Source of the DNA: an uncultured Eggerthellaceae bacterium
GTDB lineage: Bacteria; Actinomycetota; Coriobacteriia; Coriobacteriales; Eggerthellaceae
Direction: 5' to 3'
Length of the DNA stretch: 64,000 bases
Assembly: GCA_944320405.1 (NCBI GenBank)
Contig: CALUHI010000010.1
Location: 186,001 to 250,000 of the forward strand
Made by a program: the position numbers and the translations under genes. The stretch's first letter is position 1. Every line of letters begins with the position of its first letter. This document shows, one piece after another, positions 15,875 through 24,925 of this stretch. The notes below the pieces were generated by a model. The model was not told the origin of the DNA. It saw nothing but the letters and a program-made list of their open reading frames with translations, and made no database searches.

Positions 15875-17599
15875 CTAGCCAACGAACATGCCTGACGTGA
15901 TTGCGAACAGCGCGATGAGCACGCCCAGAACCGATTCTCCGCCGATCAAGCCGCTGGCGACCACCAAACTGGTCTGCTCGTGGCGCAAGCGCATCTTCTC
16001 ACGTTCAGCCTCCGGTGCGCCAGCACGGCGCCTCTCGCAGATTTTATCGTAGGCAAGCTTCAACATCGCGCCAAAGAAGGCCGCTGCCGACATGTAGAAC
16101 GGCAGATAGATGCCCAGACCGAGCATCATGGCAGGAGCTTTCACGAAGTAAAGGAGCGCGCCGATCGCAAGACCAACAAGGAACGCCGGAAGCGATGGGA
16201 TGCCCGACACCATCGTCGCCACTACCGACGCTTGAGCGGCAACGAAGCTTCCCTGAGGGCCGAACGCATCGGCTCCGTAGGCAGACAGCAGCACCATCAT
16301 GACGGCGACCGAGACAACCGCGCCCAAAACGCTTCCGATGGCTTGGCCGAACCACTGGCAGCGCCAGTCGGTTCCCAGAATGTGACCCGCCTTGAAGTCG
16401 TACATCACATCGCCCGCAAGGCCGCACGCTACAGCGATGACACCGGCAACGTAGAAGAGCTGGACCTGCGTGGAATCCGAAAACGCTGCCACGAGCAGCA
16501 AAACGATCAAGCCGAATATCTCCATGGGGTCGATACCCGTCTGACCGCAGCTTTGCGCCGCCATTGCGCACGTGACGAACGACAGCGCGACAACGACGAT
16601 GCTCACCAGCGGTGAAAGCTGGAGCACGACGCACAGGACAAGGGCAACGGCAGCAGCGCCAAGAGCGATGAGCCCCGCTGTAAGTCGTGCGCGCCGCTTG
16701 CGTGAAGGAGAAGCCGCATCAGAGTCCTCCACAGCACGCGACGAAGCGGGAGCAACGCCCTTGGCGTTGCTCCTGTTCGCACGCACAGCATAAAGAACCT
16801 TGCCCGCGATCATTTTCACGACGACAGCCAGGCCACAGCCCATCATGGCACCCATGCCCAAGCTGGAGGTTATCCCTTGGCCCGTGGCGGTGTCCCACAA
16901 GCCAAGCGCGGTACCACCCACGATGATGCCGAAGCTGCCCAGCAGCGCGCCAAGGAACCAGACAACCACCGACGAGGTTCCCACCAGAAAGCCCATCGAC
17001 ATCATCAGCGGCGAGTTGTACAGGCCAAACGAAACGCCAGGAATGCTCACACCCTGGAAGAACACTGCAGGCAGCGCGCCGATGCCGTCCCTCAGCCAGG
17101 TGTAGACGCCTGCAAGCCCAAGCGCGCCGAAAAGCTTACGCCCCGTGGATCCACCCGCTTCGCCGGCGACAAGAGTCTGCGCTGCCGCTTGGCCGATGGG
17201 AAACTCCAACGGCTCGTCTTCGATGAAACGACGGCGCAAAAGCACCGTGCAGATTGAGCCGAGGATGGTGCCGCCCAGCGCGACCGCAAACAGCTGCGGC
17301 CAAGAAGTTTGATCAGCGTATCCGAGCATCCAGGCGCCCGGAATAGTGAACGCAAGGCCGCCGGCAACCATTGAGCCCGCCGACATGACGGTATGGGTTA
17401 CGTTGGCCTCGTTGAGATCGGCATGCCCTTTGTTCAGGGCTTTCAGAAAGAAGAGGGCGATGATCGCCGCAAAAACGATGGGCCACGGCAGCGCGCCCAT
17501 CTTCAGCGCCGTGTAGGCTGACGCAGCCGTGATGATGACGCAGCCAATGCACCCGATGGCGATGCCACGAGTCGTCAGCTGCCCCTTGGGCAGGTTCAT
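15875..17599 (-). CDS. OPT-family oligopeptide transporter
   Basis: A 574-residue membrane protein of the OPT family, proton-coupled importers of small peptides (and, in some branches, metal-siderophore complexes). About 14-16 hydrophobic segments are visible. The N-terminus has the family features TTRGIAIGCIGC and TAASAYTALKMG, then the characteristic LNEANVTHTVMSAG block. The middle contains a cytoplasmic basic loop around SRKRRARL. The C-terminus closes with SGLIGGESVLGVLIAL. The ATG is preceded by AAGGAG with 5 nt spacing. Length is slightly short for prokaryotic OPT proteins (600-680), mostly in loops. Confidence 0.9.
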   Translation of the reverse strand: MNLPKGQLTTRGIAIGCIGCVIITAASAYTALKMGALPWPIVFAAIIALFFLKALNKGHADLNEANVTHTVMSAGSMVAGGLAFTIPGAWMLGYADQTSWPQLFAVALGGTILGSICTVLLRRRFIEDEPLEFPIGQAAAQTLVAGEAGGSTGRKLFGALGLAGVYTWLRDGIGALPAVFFQGVSIPGVSFGLYNSPLMMSMGFLVGTSSVVVWFLGALLGSFGIIVGGTALGLWDTATGQGITSSLGMGAMMGCGLAVVVKMIAGKVLYAVRANRSNAKGVAPASSRAVEDSDAASPSRKRRARLTAGLIALGAAAVALVLCVVLQLSPLVSIVVVALSFVTCAMAAQSCGQTGIDPMEIFGLIVLLLVAAFSDSTQVQLFYVAGVIAVACGLAGDVMYDFKAGHILGTDWRCQWFGQAIGSVLGAVVSVAVMMVLLSAYGADAFGPQGSFVAAQASVVATMVSGIPSLPAFLVGLAIGALLYFVKAPAMMLGLGIYLPFYMSAAAFFGAMLKLAYDKICERRRAGAPEAEREKMRLRHEQTSLVVASGLIGGESVLGVLIALFAITSGMFVG

Positions 17600-17693
17600 A
17601 TGAGCTCCTTCGCGTATATCCGCTCCCCCTTCAAATCGGGAAGTCGGGTTACCGAACAGACGCGAAGCAGTATACCCCAACCCGCGAAAAAGC

Positions 17694-17723
17694 AAAGGCG
17701 CGTTTCCTCTGAAACGCGCCTTT
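17694..17723 (-). terminator. rho-independent terminator downstream of the glycosyltransferase gene
   Basis: A perfect 13-bp stem (AAAGGCGCGTTTC / GAAACGCGCCTTT) with a 4-nt loop. On the minus strand it is followed by GCTTTTTTCG, so it terminates transcription coming from the glycosyltransferase gene. Confidence 0.85.
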
Positions 17724-17746
17724 AGTCAGCAATTACTTAACTTCTA

Positions 17747-17783
17747 GGGATGAGAAAAAGTGACTGTCCCTTTTTCTCATCCC
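17747..17783. repeat. single REP-like palindrome with GGGACAGTC core
   Basis: Arms of 14 bp (GGGATGAGAAAAAG / CTTTTTCTCATCCC) flank a 9-nt centre. Read on the minus strand the unit is stem, GGGACAGTCA, stem. The core matches the GGGACGGTC core of the element at 2981-3051, although the stems share no sequence. It lies 6 nt beyond the glycosyltransferase stop, before that gene's terminator. Confidence 0.7.
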
Positions 17784-17789
17784 GCACGG

Positions 17790-18821
17790 TTAGTTGAATT
17801 TGAAAATCTTTTGCGCCACGTGGTAGCCGGTGATGCCGATGCGGCGGCCGACCTCGGTGGGGATGTTGGTCGCCAGGTTCAGCACGCTGTTCTTCACGCG
17901 ACTGTAGACACCGGGGTTGTGCTCTTTGAGGTACGCCCAGATGGCGTCGCGCTTCTCTTCGGCTTCCGGGGTGTTGATCATGCGCAGGAAAATCGAGCAG
18001 ATGCACATCATCATGGAAAGATAGTTTTCCATGTAGCGCTCGAGCCGCTTTTCTTCGACGGAGTCCGGCAGCTCAACAGCGTCGATCATGATGCGCGTGA
18101 CCTTGAGCTGCTGGTCGATGCGGCCCATCATGACGCTTTCGTTGACGCTTTGGTCCTCGCGGCCAATGAAGTAGCGGTACATATCGACGTCCAGATAGTA
18201 GATGGACTTCACATGCGGCAGCGGCACGTACACGAAAATGTTGTCCACATAGAAGGTATGTTGCGGAAGCTCCAGCCCCATGTCGCGCAGAAGCTCGGTG
18301 CGGTAGATGACCGAGTGCATCAACAAGTACTGGCTGGGATTGAAGCGGCCTACATCTTCCCAGGTGAATTCCTCTTCAACAGGAAAGACGTTCTTGTAGC
18401 GGATGACCGTGCGCGTGCCTTCGTGAACCTTCTCGTACACGTAGTTGGCGATGACGAGGTCGGTCGCATCGCGCAGTTCGCACTGGCGGCGCAGATAGCG
18501 CATCACGTCGCGCATGGCGTCGGGATCCAACCAGTCGTCGGAGTCGACCACCTTGAAGTAGCGGCCCTCGGCGTTCTTGAGGCCGGTGTTGACCGCCTGG
18601 CCGTGCCCGCCGTTGGGCTGGTGCACCGCCAGGATGGTCTCGGGATACTCCGCCTGCCACGCATCCGCCTTGGCAGGCGTATCGTCTTTGGTTGAGCCGT
18701 CATCCACAATGACGATCTGGATGTCGTTGCGGCCATCGTCGCAGGCAAGCAGCGACTCGATGCATTTGTCCATGTACTCCGCGGAGTTGTAGCACGGTAC
18801 CGCGAACGTGATGGTCTTCAT
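17790..18821 (-). CDS. family 2 glycosyltransferase
   Basis: A 343-residue GT-A fold transferase. The N-terminal domain has FAVPCYNSAEYMDKCI, the nucleotide-binding IVIVDDGSTKDDT, and the DxD-like metal site VVDSDDWLDPDAM; GGHGQAVNTGL is also typical of GT2. The C-terminal 150 residues are helical with no clear membrane anchor, and the acceptor is unknown. Only 36 nt separate it from the UDP-galactopyranose mutase gene upstream, so the two probably act in the same cell-surface glycan pathway, for example as a galactofuranosyl-type transferase; that link is inference. Confidence 0.88.
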   Translation of the reverse strand: MKTITFAVPCYNSAEYMDKCIESLLACDDGRNDIQIVIVDDGSTKDDTPAKADAWQAEYPETILAVHQPNGGHGQAVNTGLKNAEGRYFKVVDSDDWLDPDAMRDVMRYLRRQCELRDATDLVIANYVYEKVHEGTRTVIRYKNVFPVEEEFTWEDVGRFNPSQYLLMHSVIYRTELLRDMGLELPQHTFYVDNIFVYVPLPHVKSIYYLDVDMYRYFIGREDQSVNESVMMGRIDQQLKVTRIMIDAVELPDSVEEKRLERYMENYLSMMMCICSIFLRMINTPEAEEKRDAIWAYLKEHNPGVYSRVKNSVLNLATNIPTEVGRRIGITGYHVAQKIFKFN

Positions 18822-18857
18822 GGCTGACGATCCTTTCCGGCTAAAGCACGAAGAGCG

Positions 18858-20081
18858 TTACTGGGCTTCGCCCACCAGCTTGTCGGAGAGCTCCAGGGCG
18901 CGGCCGATGATGACGTCCATGTTGTAGTAACGATATTCCGCCAAACGGCCCAGCGGGTAGAAGTTAGGCAGCTGCTCGGTCAGCGCGAGGTAGCGGTTGT
19001 AATGCGCCGTGTTCTCCGCCGAAATGATCGCGTAGTACGGGATCTGCGTAGAGGGGTCATCGTAGGAGTGGCTGTACTCCTTCATGATGGTGGTCTTGTC
19101 AGACTCCTGGCCCGTGAGGTAGGTGAACTCCGTGATGCGCGTGTAGTCCTCGGTGACCGTGAAGTTGACGGTGCCGCAGGGCAGAACATGCTTGGCGTCA
19201 TGCGTCTCGTACTTGAAGTCGAGAGAGCGGTACGGAAGGCGTCCGAAGCGCGAAAGGAAAAGCTCGTCAAGCGGACCGGTGTAGACGATAGGACCGTCGA
19301 AACGCTGGTCCTTGATGGAGATGCCGGTCAGAGGGGAATCCTCGCTGCCGTTGGCGAACTCAAGGTCAAACACACTTTCAGCCTCGGTCTCCAAGCAAAC
19401 GACGATATTCTCGTGGGAGAGCATGTTCTCGAACAGCGGCGTGTAGCCGTGGAGCGGCATGCCCTGGTAGGCGTCCTGGAAATAACGGTTGTCGCGCGAA
19501 ATGAACACGGGCACGCGCGCGGTGACCGACGGGTCAACTTCCTCGGGCGTGAGGCCCCACTGCTTCTGGGTGTAGTAGAGGAAGACGTTCTTGTAGACGA
19601 AATCAGCGATCTCGGCGAGCTCGGGGTCGTCCTGCTCGCGCAGCTCGATGATGGGCACTTTGCGCTCGTCGCCAAACGTCTGAATAAGCTTGTCGATCAG
19701 ATGCGCGGCCTTTTCCTCGCCGAACGCGATTTCCATCGAGTTCTTATTGAACGGCACGGGCATGTAGGTGCCGTACCAATCGGCCAGCACCTCGTGCTGG
19801 TAGTCGCGCCACTCGGTGAAGCGGCGGACGTAGTCGAATGCGCGCTTGTCGTTGGTGTGGAAGATGTGCGGACCATAACGATGCACCAGGATGCCGGCAT
19901 CGTCCAGCTCGTCGTACATGTTGCCGCCGATCTGGCTGCGCTTCTCGATGACGAGAACCTTCTTGCCCCCGCGCTCGGCGAGCTCGCGCGCGGTAACGGC
20001 ACCCGCAAAACCGGCGCCAACGACCACGGCGTCAAACTCGGCGATGTCGATGTCTTTGAATGCGGAATACTGAACGCCCAT
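18858..20081 (-). CDS. glf: UDP-galactopyranose mutase
   Basis: A 407-residue flavoenzyme that interconverts UDP-galactopyranose and UDP-galactofuranose. The FAD-binding Rossmann motif VVGAGFAGAVTARELAERGGKKVLVIEKR is near the N-terminus. The family blocks RYGPHIFHTNDKRAFDYVRRF, VPFNKNS, YYTQKQWGL, RDNRYFQD and the C-terminal LGRLAEYRYYNMD are all present, including the active-site Arg, Trp and Tyr residues. The ATG has AAGGAG 5 nt upstream; in-frame sequence further upstream shows no homology. Galactofuranose occurs in Gram-positive surface glycans, and the adjacent GT2 gene is the likely partner. Confidence 0.95.
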   Translation of the reverse strand: MGVQYSAFKDIDIAEFDAVVVGAGFAGAVTARELAERGGKKVLVIEKRSQIGGNMYDELDDAGILVHRYGPHIFHTNDKRAFDYVRRFTEWRDYQHEVLADWYGTYMPVPFNKNSMEIAFGEEKAAHLIDKLIQTFGDERKVPIIELREQDDPELAEIADFVYKNVFLYYTQKQWGLTPEEVDPSVTARVPVFISRDNRYFQDAYQGMPLHGYTPLFENMLSHENIVVCLETEAESVFDLEFANGSEDSPLTGISIKDQRFDGPIVYTGPLDELFLSRFGRLPYRSLDFKYETHDAKHVLPCGTVNFTVTEDYTRITEFTYLTGQESDKTTIMKEYSHSYDDPSTQIPYYAIISAENTAHYNRYLALTEQLPNFYPLGRLAEYRYYNMDVIIGRALELSDKLVGEAQ

Positions 20082-20255
20082 GGGGCTCCTTTCGCTGTAG
20101 AGGCGCAGCATGATGCCGCGCCCGATGCGCTTGATTTTTGCACTGTCAGCTATTTTACCGGTTGGGGGCATGACCCGGGCGATTATCATAAAAGGCGGAT
20201 ATTTCGAATGGCGAGCGCGCACTGCGCGTTTTGCCCCTGATCACGGGGAGGTTGC

Positions 20256-21245
20256 ATGAGCACGTTTCTGGATTCCATGATCGCCCGCGCAAAGGCGGAC
20301 GTAAAGACCATCGTACTTCCCGAAGGCGACGACCCCCGCACGCTTGAAGCTGCCGAGAAAATCCTGGGTGAGGGCGTTGCGAAACTCATCATTTTGGGTG
20401 ACGCCGCCGCAATCGCCGAAAGCGGCCGTGCGCTTGATGGAGCGCAGATCGTGGACGTGCGCACTTCCGAGCTTCGCCAAGAGCTTGCCGACCAGCTGTT
20501 CCAGATCCGCCAGCACAAGGGCATGACGCCTGAGCAGGCGCTGGAGAAGATGGATGACGTGCTGTACTTCGGCGTGATGCTGGTGAAGACCGGCCGCGCC
20601 GAAGGCATGGTCGCTGGCGCTTGCCACGCGACCGGCGACGTGTTGCGCCCGTGCCTGCAGATCCTCAAGACCGCACCTGGCGTGAAACTCGTAAGCTCGT
20701 TTTTCGTTATGGTTGTCCCGAACTGCGAGTTCGGCCAGGACGGAACGTTCATTTTCTCGGACTGCGGCCTGGAAGTGCAGCCCGATGCCGAAAGGCTCGC
20801 GCACATCGCCGTCAATTCTGCGCAGTCGTGGAAGACGCTCATGGGCACCGAGCCCACGGTGGCGCTGCTTTCGCATTCCACGTACGGTTCTGCGAAAAAC
20901 GATGACGCCGCGAAGGTGGTTGAAGCCGCCCGCATCGCCAAGGAGCTCGCACCTGACCTCGCGCTTGACGGTGAACTGCAGGCCGATGCCGCCATGGTTC
21001 CCAGCGTTGGCGCATCTAAGGCTCCCGACTCCCCCGTCGCCGGCAAGGCGAACGTGCTGGTGTTCCCCGACCTCGATGCGGGCAACATTGGCTACAAGCT
21101 GGTGCAGCGCCTGGCTAAGGCGGAGGCATACGGCCCGGTGACGCAGGGCATCGCCGCACCCGTCAACGACCTTTCCCGCGGCTGCAGCGCCGCCGACATC
21201 GTGGGCGTCATCGCCATCACCTGCGTTCAGGCGCAGGCGCGCTAA
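20256..21245 (+). CDS. pta: phosphate acetyltransferase
   Basis: A 329-residue enzyme that converts acetyl-CoA and phosphate to acetyl phosphate and CoA. It has the full short-form Pta sequence: IVLPEGDDPRTLEAA at the N-terminus, GRAEGMVAGACHATGDVLRP, SSFFVMV, LLSHSTYGSAKND, DGELQADAAMVP, and the C-terminal VFPDLDAGNIGYKL with PVNDLSRGCS. There is no N-terminal DRTGG regulatory domain. It faces the acetate kinase gene ackA convergently; together they form acetate from acetyl-CoA and yield ATP. The start has GGGGAGG 5 nt upstream. Confidence 0.96.
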   Translation: MSTFLDSMIARAKADVKTIVLPEGDDPRTLEAAEKILGEGVAKLIILGDAAAIAESGRALDGAQIVDVRTSELRQELADQLFQIRQHKGMTPEQALEKMDDVLYFGVMLVKTGRAEGMVAGACHATGDVLRPCLQILKTAPGVKLVSSFFVMVVPNCEFGQDGTFIFSDCGLEVQPDAERLAHIAVNSAQSWKTLMGTEPTVALLSHSTYGSAKNDDAAKVVEAARIAKELAPDLALDGELQADAAMVPSVGASKAPDSPVAGKANVLVFPDLDAGNIGYKLVQRLAKAEAYGPVTQGIAAPVNDLSRGCSAADIVGVIAITCVQAQAR

Positions 21246-21268
21246 GCGCTTGCCTTTTCCGCAAACGC

Positions 21269-21299
21269 AAAGAGGCCACTCGATTCGAGTGGCCTCTTT
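21269..21299. terminator. bidirectional terminator between pta and ackA
   Basis: A perfect inverted repeat (AAAGAGGCCACTCGA / TCGAGTGGCCTCTTT) between the convergent genes. The plus strand is followed by ATTTTC and the minus strand by GCGTTTGC, so it can serve both, most clearly pta. Confidence 0.85.
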
Positions 21300-21321
21300 A
21301 TTTTCGTGGTGTGAGCTGCAC

Positions 21322-22515
21322 TTACTTGTGAACCAGCTCGTAGGTGTCGCGGGCGATCATGTACTCCTCGTTGGTGGGTATGATGGCAATGATCACCGGG
21401 GACTCATCGGTGGAGATGATGCGCTCGCCACCGCGCTGGCGGTTGCGTTCTTCATCCAACACGATGCCAAGCGGTTGCAGACCGGCAAAGATGAGTCGAC
21501 GCATCTTGTCGCAATTTTCGCCAACACCCGCCGTGAGCACGATCACATCGACGCCACCCATGACGGCGATGTACTGGCCGATGTACTTCTTAACGGAATT
21601 TGAGTACATCTCGTATGCCAGTTGAGCGCGCTCGTCGCCTTCCTCAGATGCGGTGCGCACGCTGCGAAGGTCGTTGCTGATGCCCGAGATGCCCAGAAGG
21701 CCCGACTTCTTGTTCATGAGGTCGTTGACCTGCTTGGCGTCCAGGTTCTCATGCTCCATCAGGAACGGAACAATGGCAGGGTCGATAGCGCCGCAACGCG
21801 TGCCCATCATCAGACCGTCAAGCGGCGTGAGACCCATGGACGTATCCACCGCCACACCGTGGTCGATAGCGGTCATCGAGCAGCCATTGCCAAGATGGCA
21901 AGTGATGATCTTCAGGTCTTCCAGCGGCTCGTCGAGAAACGCCGCTGCACGCTCAGCGATGTAGCGGTGGCTGGTGCCATGAGCGCCGTACTTGCGGATG
22001 CCGTACTTCTCGTAGAGCTCGTAAGGCAACGGGTACATGTATGCCTTCGGCGGAAGCGACTGGAAAAACGCCGAGTCGAACACAGCCACCATGGGAACGC
22101 CCGGCATGTGCTTCTGACAAGCGTGGATGCCCATGAGCGCGGCCTTGTTGTGCAGCGGAGCAAGTTCGGCAAGTTCGTCAATCTTGGCGATGACCTCATC
22201 GTCGATGATGACGGAGCGGTCGAAGTACTTGCCACCTTGCACGATGCGGTGGCCGATGGCATCGATTTCGCTCAGCGAATCGATAGCCTTGTCGGGGCCG
22301 CTGGTAAGTGCTTCGAGCACCAGGGCCATCGCTTCGTCGTGGTCCGCCATCTTGACGTCGATGACAACTTCGTTGTCGTCGATGCCATGTTTGTGGAACG
22401 CATCGTCGGAGCCGACGCGCTCGCAGATGCCCTTGGCGAGGAGCGCATGCGTCTCCACGTTAAGGAGCTGGTATTTCAAGGAAGATGATCCTGCGTTGAT
22501 GACTAGGACGTTCAC
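21322..22515 (-). CDS. ackA: acetate kinase
   Basis: A 397-residue ASKHA kinase that transfers phosphate between acetyl phosphate and ADP. Hallmarks are VLVINAGSSSLKYQL at the N-terminus, GHRIVQGG, the catalytic region PLHNKAAL, FDSAFFQSLP, GAHGTSHRY, ITCHLGNGCSMTAI, DTSMGLTPLDGLMMGTR and the C-terminal FTAGVGEN-like LTAGVGENCDKMR. Start is GTG with AAAGGAGG 7 nt upstream. The convergent partner is pta. Substrate-level phosphorylation to acetate suits an anaerobic heterotroph. Confidence 0.96.
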   Translation of the reverse strand: MNVLVINAGSSSLKYQLLNVETHALLAKGICERVGSDDAFHKHGIDDNEVVIDVKMADHDEAMALVLEALTSGPDKAIDSLSEIDAIGHRIVQGGKYFDRSVIIDDEVIAKIDELAELAPLHNKAALMGIHACQKHMPGVPMVAVFDSAFFQSLPPKAYMYPLPYELYEKYGIRKYGAHGTSHRYIAERAAAFLDEPLEDLKIITCHLGNGCSMTAIDHGVAVDTSMGLTPLDGLMMGTRCGAIDPAIVPFLMEHENLDAKQVNDLMNKKSGLLGISGISNDLRSVRTASEEGDERAQLAYEMYSNSVKKYIGQYIAVMGGVDVIVLTAGVGENCDKMRRLIFAGLQPLGIVLDEERNRQRGGERIISTDESPVIIAIIPTNEEYMIARDTYELVHK

Positions 22516-22638
22516 CGATCCGCCTCCTTTACGTTTTCCTAACTAATCCATTCTAGAGTCGTCCAGAAAACGCAGCCCCGTGGCAGAACCCCCTTTCGGC
22601 AAGCGGTTAATCGAACCGCAGGTAGAGCATAAACAGCC

Positions 22639-22743
22639 GAGAGGGCCTGCGGCGCCCCGAATTCGTGGGATCGCGAAGGCGAAGCGTACTTTGGTACGCG
22701 AGTCTTCGGGATCCCACGAAGGCGGGGTGCCTCAGGCCCTCTC
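22639..22743. repeat. 105-bp imperfect palindrome in the intergenic space upstream of ackA
   Basis: Arms of 51 nt (22639-22689) and 50 nt (22694-22743) pair along nearly their whole length around a TTTG loop. The outer 11 bp (GAGAGGGCCTG against CAGGCCCTCTC) and a central TTCGTGGGATC block are the best preserved; mismatches are scattered through the rest. It occupies most of the gap between the HIT gene (ending at 22788 on the minus strand) and the ackA start (22515). No open frame in it looks coding. It could end HIT-gene transcription, but there is no T-run, so a repeat element is more likely. Confidence 0.7.
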
Positions 22744-22787
22744 AGCGGACGAGGAGTTCCGACAGCCGGCAGGCCGTCGGAACAATC

Positions 22788-23138
22788 CTACTTCGCCGGA
22801 CTGCCGTCGTTCATTTCGGCGCCGCCGAGGACGTGGACGTGGATGTGGTGGACGGACTGCTGGGCGTCATCGCCGGTGTTGACGATCACGCGGTAGCCGG
22901 ATTCGTCGATGCCCTTGATTTCGGCGATCTTCTTTACGGTGTTGAACAAGTAGCCCATCTCGTCATCGGGAATGTTGTCACCGATGTTGTCGTAGTGGTT
23001 CTTGGGCACGATGAGCGTATGGCAGGGCATCTGGGGGTTCAGATCCTCGAATGCCAGAACGCGCTCGTCTTCGTACACCTTGTTCGAAGGGATCTCACCC
23101 GCTACGATCTTGCAGAAGATGCAATCGTCTTTACGCAT
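22788..23138 (-). CDS. HIT-family (HinT-like) nucleotide-binding protein
   Basis: A 116-residue member of the histidine-triad superfamily. The N-terminal CIFCKIVAGEIPSNKVYED and the C-terminal triad HHIHVHVLGG are diagnostic of the HinT/PKCI branch, which hydrolyses AMP-lysine and other adenosine phosphoramidates. The first Cys pair (CIFC) can bind zinc in some members. The ATG has AGGAGTG upstream. It stands downstream of the xse genes on the same strand, separated by 75 bp. Confidence 0.92.
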   Translation of the reverse strand: MRKDDCIFCKIVAGEIPSNKVYEDERVLAFEDLNPQMPCHTLIVPKNHYDNIGDNIPDDEMGYLFNTVKKIAEIKGIDESGYRVIVNTGDDAQQSVHHIHVHVLGGAEMNDGSPAK

Positions 23139-23213
23139 GCTTTCACTCCTATCCTCGATGCCGTGTGCGCGCCTCACCGAGACGCGCCATATGCAGTGTA
23201 AGCTGTTTGAGCG

Positions 23214-23483
23214 CTATGACAACGTGGCGTCGCGCGTCTGGTCGTCGGGAGCGGCGTCAAGCTCGCCCATCAGCACATCAACCTTCTGCTGTGCGTCGGC
23301 AAGGCGCTTCTGCAGCGAGCTGAGCAGGGCAACGCCGCGCTCGTAGCCCACCAGGCTGTCCTCAAGCTCCATCGTGTTGCTCTCGAGCTTCGCAACGATA
23401 CCGTCGAGCTCGGCCAGTGCCTCGCGGAACGTGAGCTCTTCTATGGGCTTTGCCTGGGTCATGCTGCCATTCTCTTCATTCAT
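23214..23483 (-). CDS. xseB: exodeoxyribonuclease VII small subunit
   Basis: An 89-residue helical protein with the XseB core LTFREALAELDGIVAKLESNTMELEDSLVGYERGVALL, which binds the C-terminal arms of the large subunit. It follows xseA at a distance of 32 nt. The chosen ATG has AAGGAG 8 nt upstream. Exonuclease VII degrades single-stranded DNA from both ends. Confidence 0.93.
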   Translation of the reverse strand: MNEENGSMTQAKPIEELTFREALAELDGIVAKLESNTMELEDSLVGYERGVALLSSLQKRLADAQQKVDVLMGELDAAPDDQTRDATLS

Positions 23484-23515
23484 GGGAACGCTCCTTTCAG
23501 AACGGTTCGTACACA

Positions 23516-24916
23516 TCAATCATCCAGCGCGACGGTTTCGGTCGACACGAGGCGCGAGCCTCCCACCTTCGCATCGATGAAGCCATCAGATACTTGAACT
23601 TGGAGCCTATCGCCCGAGGAAACAGACGAAACGCTTTTCACGACGTCGCCGCTTTCCGATCGGGCAATGGCGTAGCCTCTGCCCAAAACAGCCAAAGGCG
23701 AAAGGTCGTTCAAGCGGGCAGCACGGAGACCCATGTCGCGACGGAAGCGGTCGGTTGCACCCGAAAGCCCCACCGTCAAACGAGCACGGTGGCGGTCAAC
23801 GAGCGATCGCTCGCGCTGGAAACCTATCGCCGCCACGCGCGCCATGCGACCCCTCAACTGGGCCACCGTATCGCGGCGCTTCTCGAGCCCTGCCGGCAAA
23901 GCACGTTCCAAGCGTCCCGCAAGATGATCCACGCCCATAGCTTCCTGCGCAAAAAGCTGCGTAGCATCACGCAGAACAGGACGATCGGAAAGGCGTTTGA
24001 CCTCGGATGACTTTCGCTCCAACGCGCGCAACATGCGGCCGTGCAAAGCCTTTCCGCGCGTAGCGAGCGCTTCAGCGACCTCGGCCTGGTCGGGCACGAC
24101 ACCGGCAGCCGCCATCGTCGGAGTGGAGAGTCTGACGTCCGCTACGATGTCGGCTATGAAATTGTCCGGCTCGTGCCCGATGCCGGTAACCACAGGTATG
24201 GGGCACGCGGCAATGGCGCGCGCAAGCCCTTCGTCGTTGAAGGGCATCATGCTCTCGTAAGATCCGCCTCCGCGCCCCAGAAGGACAAACTCAGCGTCGC
24301 TTTCCGCCACGCAACGCAAACCCTCGATCATGGCTGCAGGGGCGCCGGCACCTTCCACCGGAACGCCAGCAAGCACCACGCGGGCAAGCGGCCAACGACG
24401 GCGCAACGTACGCAAAATGTCGTGTACGGCATCGCTGTGAGGTGAAGTGACCAAGCCGATGACGGAAGGGTACTCGGGAAGCGGACGCTTGCGTGCGGGG
24501 TCGGTAAGACCTTCGGCCTCAAGCTTTCGGGCAAGACGGGCAACCTCCATGCGCAGCCTGCCCTCACCTGCAAACGAAAGCCTGCGAACGTCGAAGTTCA
24601 TGGTTCCACGTGCGGCGTACAAGCTGAAGAAGCCGGACACCTCGACCTTCTGACCGATCTCAAGCTCCATGCCGCTGGCACGGTACAGATCGTTCCACAT
24701 CAGGCACTTGAGCGAGGAGTCGCGGTCCTTGATGGTGAAGTAAACCGCCTTGTAGCTGCGCTTGGCAGACACCTCGGACACCTCGCCCACGATGGTAAGG
24801 CGAATGCCCTTCAGTGCGCCCTTGACGATGTCGAGGGCCTGCGAAACGGTGAGGAGCTTTGCCTCCTGGGGAACCGGAGCACCTCCCTCGGCAGTTCCTT
24901 GCGCATATCCCGCCAT
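23516..24916 (-). CDS. xseA: exodeoxyribonuclease VII large subunit
   Basis: A 466-residue nuclease subunit. The N-terminal OB fold (LTVSQALDIVKGALKGI to about 110) binds single-stranded DNA. The catalytic domain follows, with GLVTSPHSDAVHDIL, the GRGGGSYESMMPFNDEGLARAI block and TGIGHEPDNFIADIVADVRLSTPT. A long helical arm (about 290-400) carries the XseB-binding segments, and a C-terminal LAVLGRGYAIA closes the fold. It directly precedes xseB. The upstream YugP-type protease ends 9 nt before this gene, so all three probably share a transcript. Confidence 0.95.
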   Translation of the reverse strand: MAGYAQGTAEGGAPVPQEAKLLTVSQALDIVKGALKGIRLTIVGEVSEVSAKRSYKAVYFTIKDRDSSLKCLMWNDLYRASGMELEIGQKVEVSGFFSLYAARGTMNFDVRRLSFAGEGRLRMEVARLARKLEAEGLTDPARKRPLPEYPSVIGLVTSPHSDAVHDILRTLRRRWPLARVVLAGVPVEGAGAPAAMIEGLRCVAESDAEFVLLGRGGGSYESMMPFNDEGLARAIAACPIPVVTGIGHEPDNFIADIVADVRLSTPTMAAAGVVPDQAEVAEALATRGKALHGRMLRALERKSSEVKRLSDRPVLRDATQLFAQEAMGVDHLAGRLERALPAGLEKRRDTVAQLRGRMARVAAIGFQRERSLVDRHRARLTVGLSGATDRFRRDMGLRAARLNDLSPLAVLGRGYAIARSESGDVVKSVSSVSSGDRLQVQVSDGFIDAKVGGSRLVSTETVALDD

Positions 24917-24925
24917 GAGGGTCGC

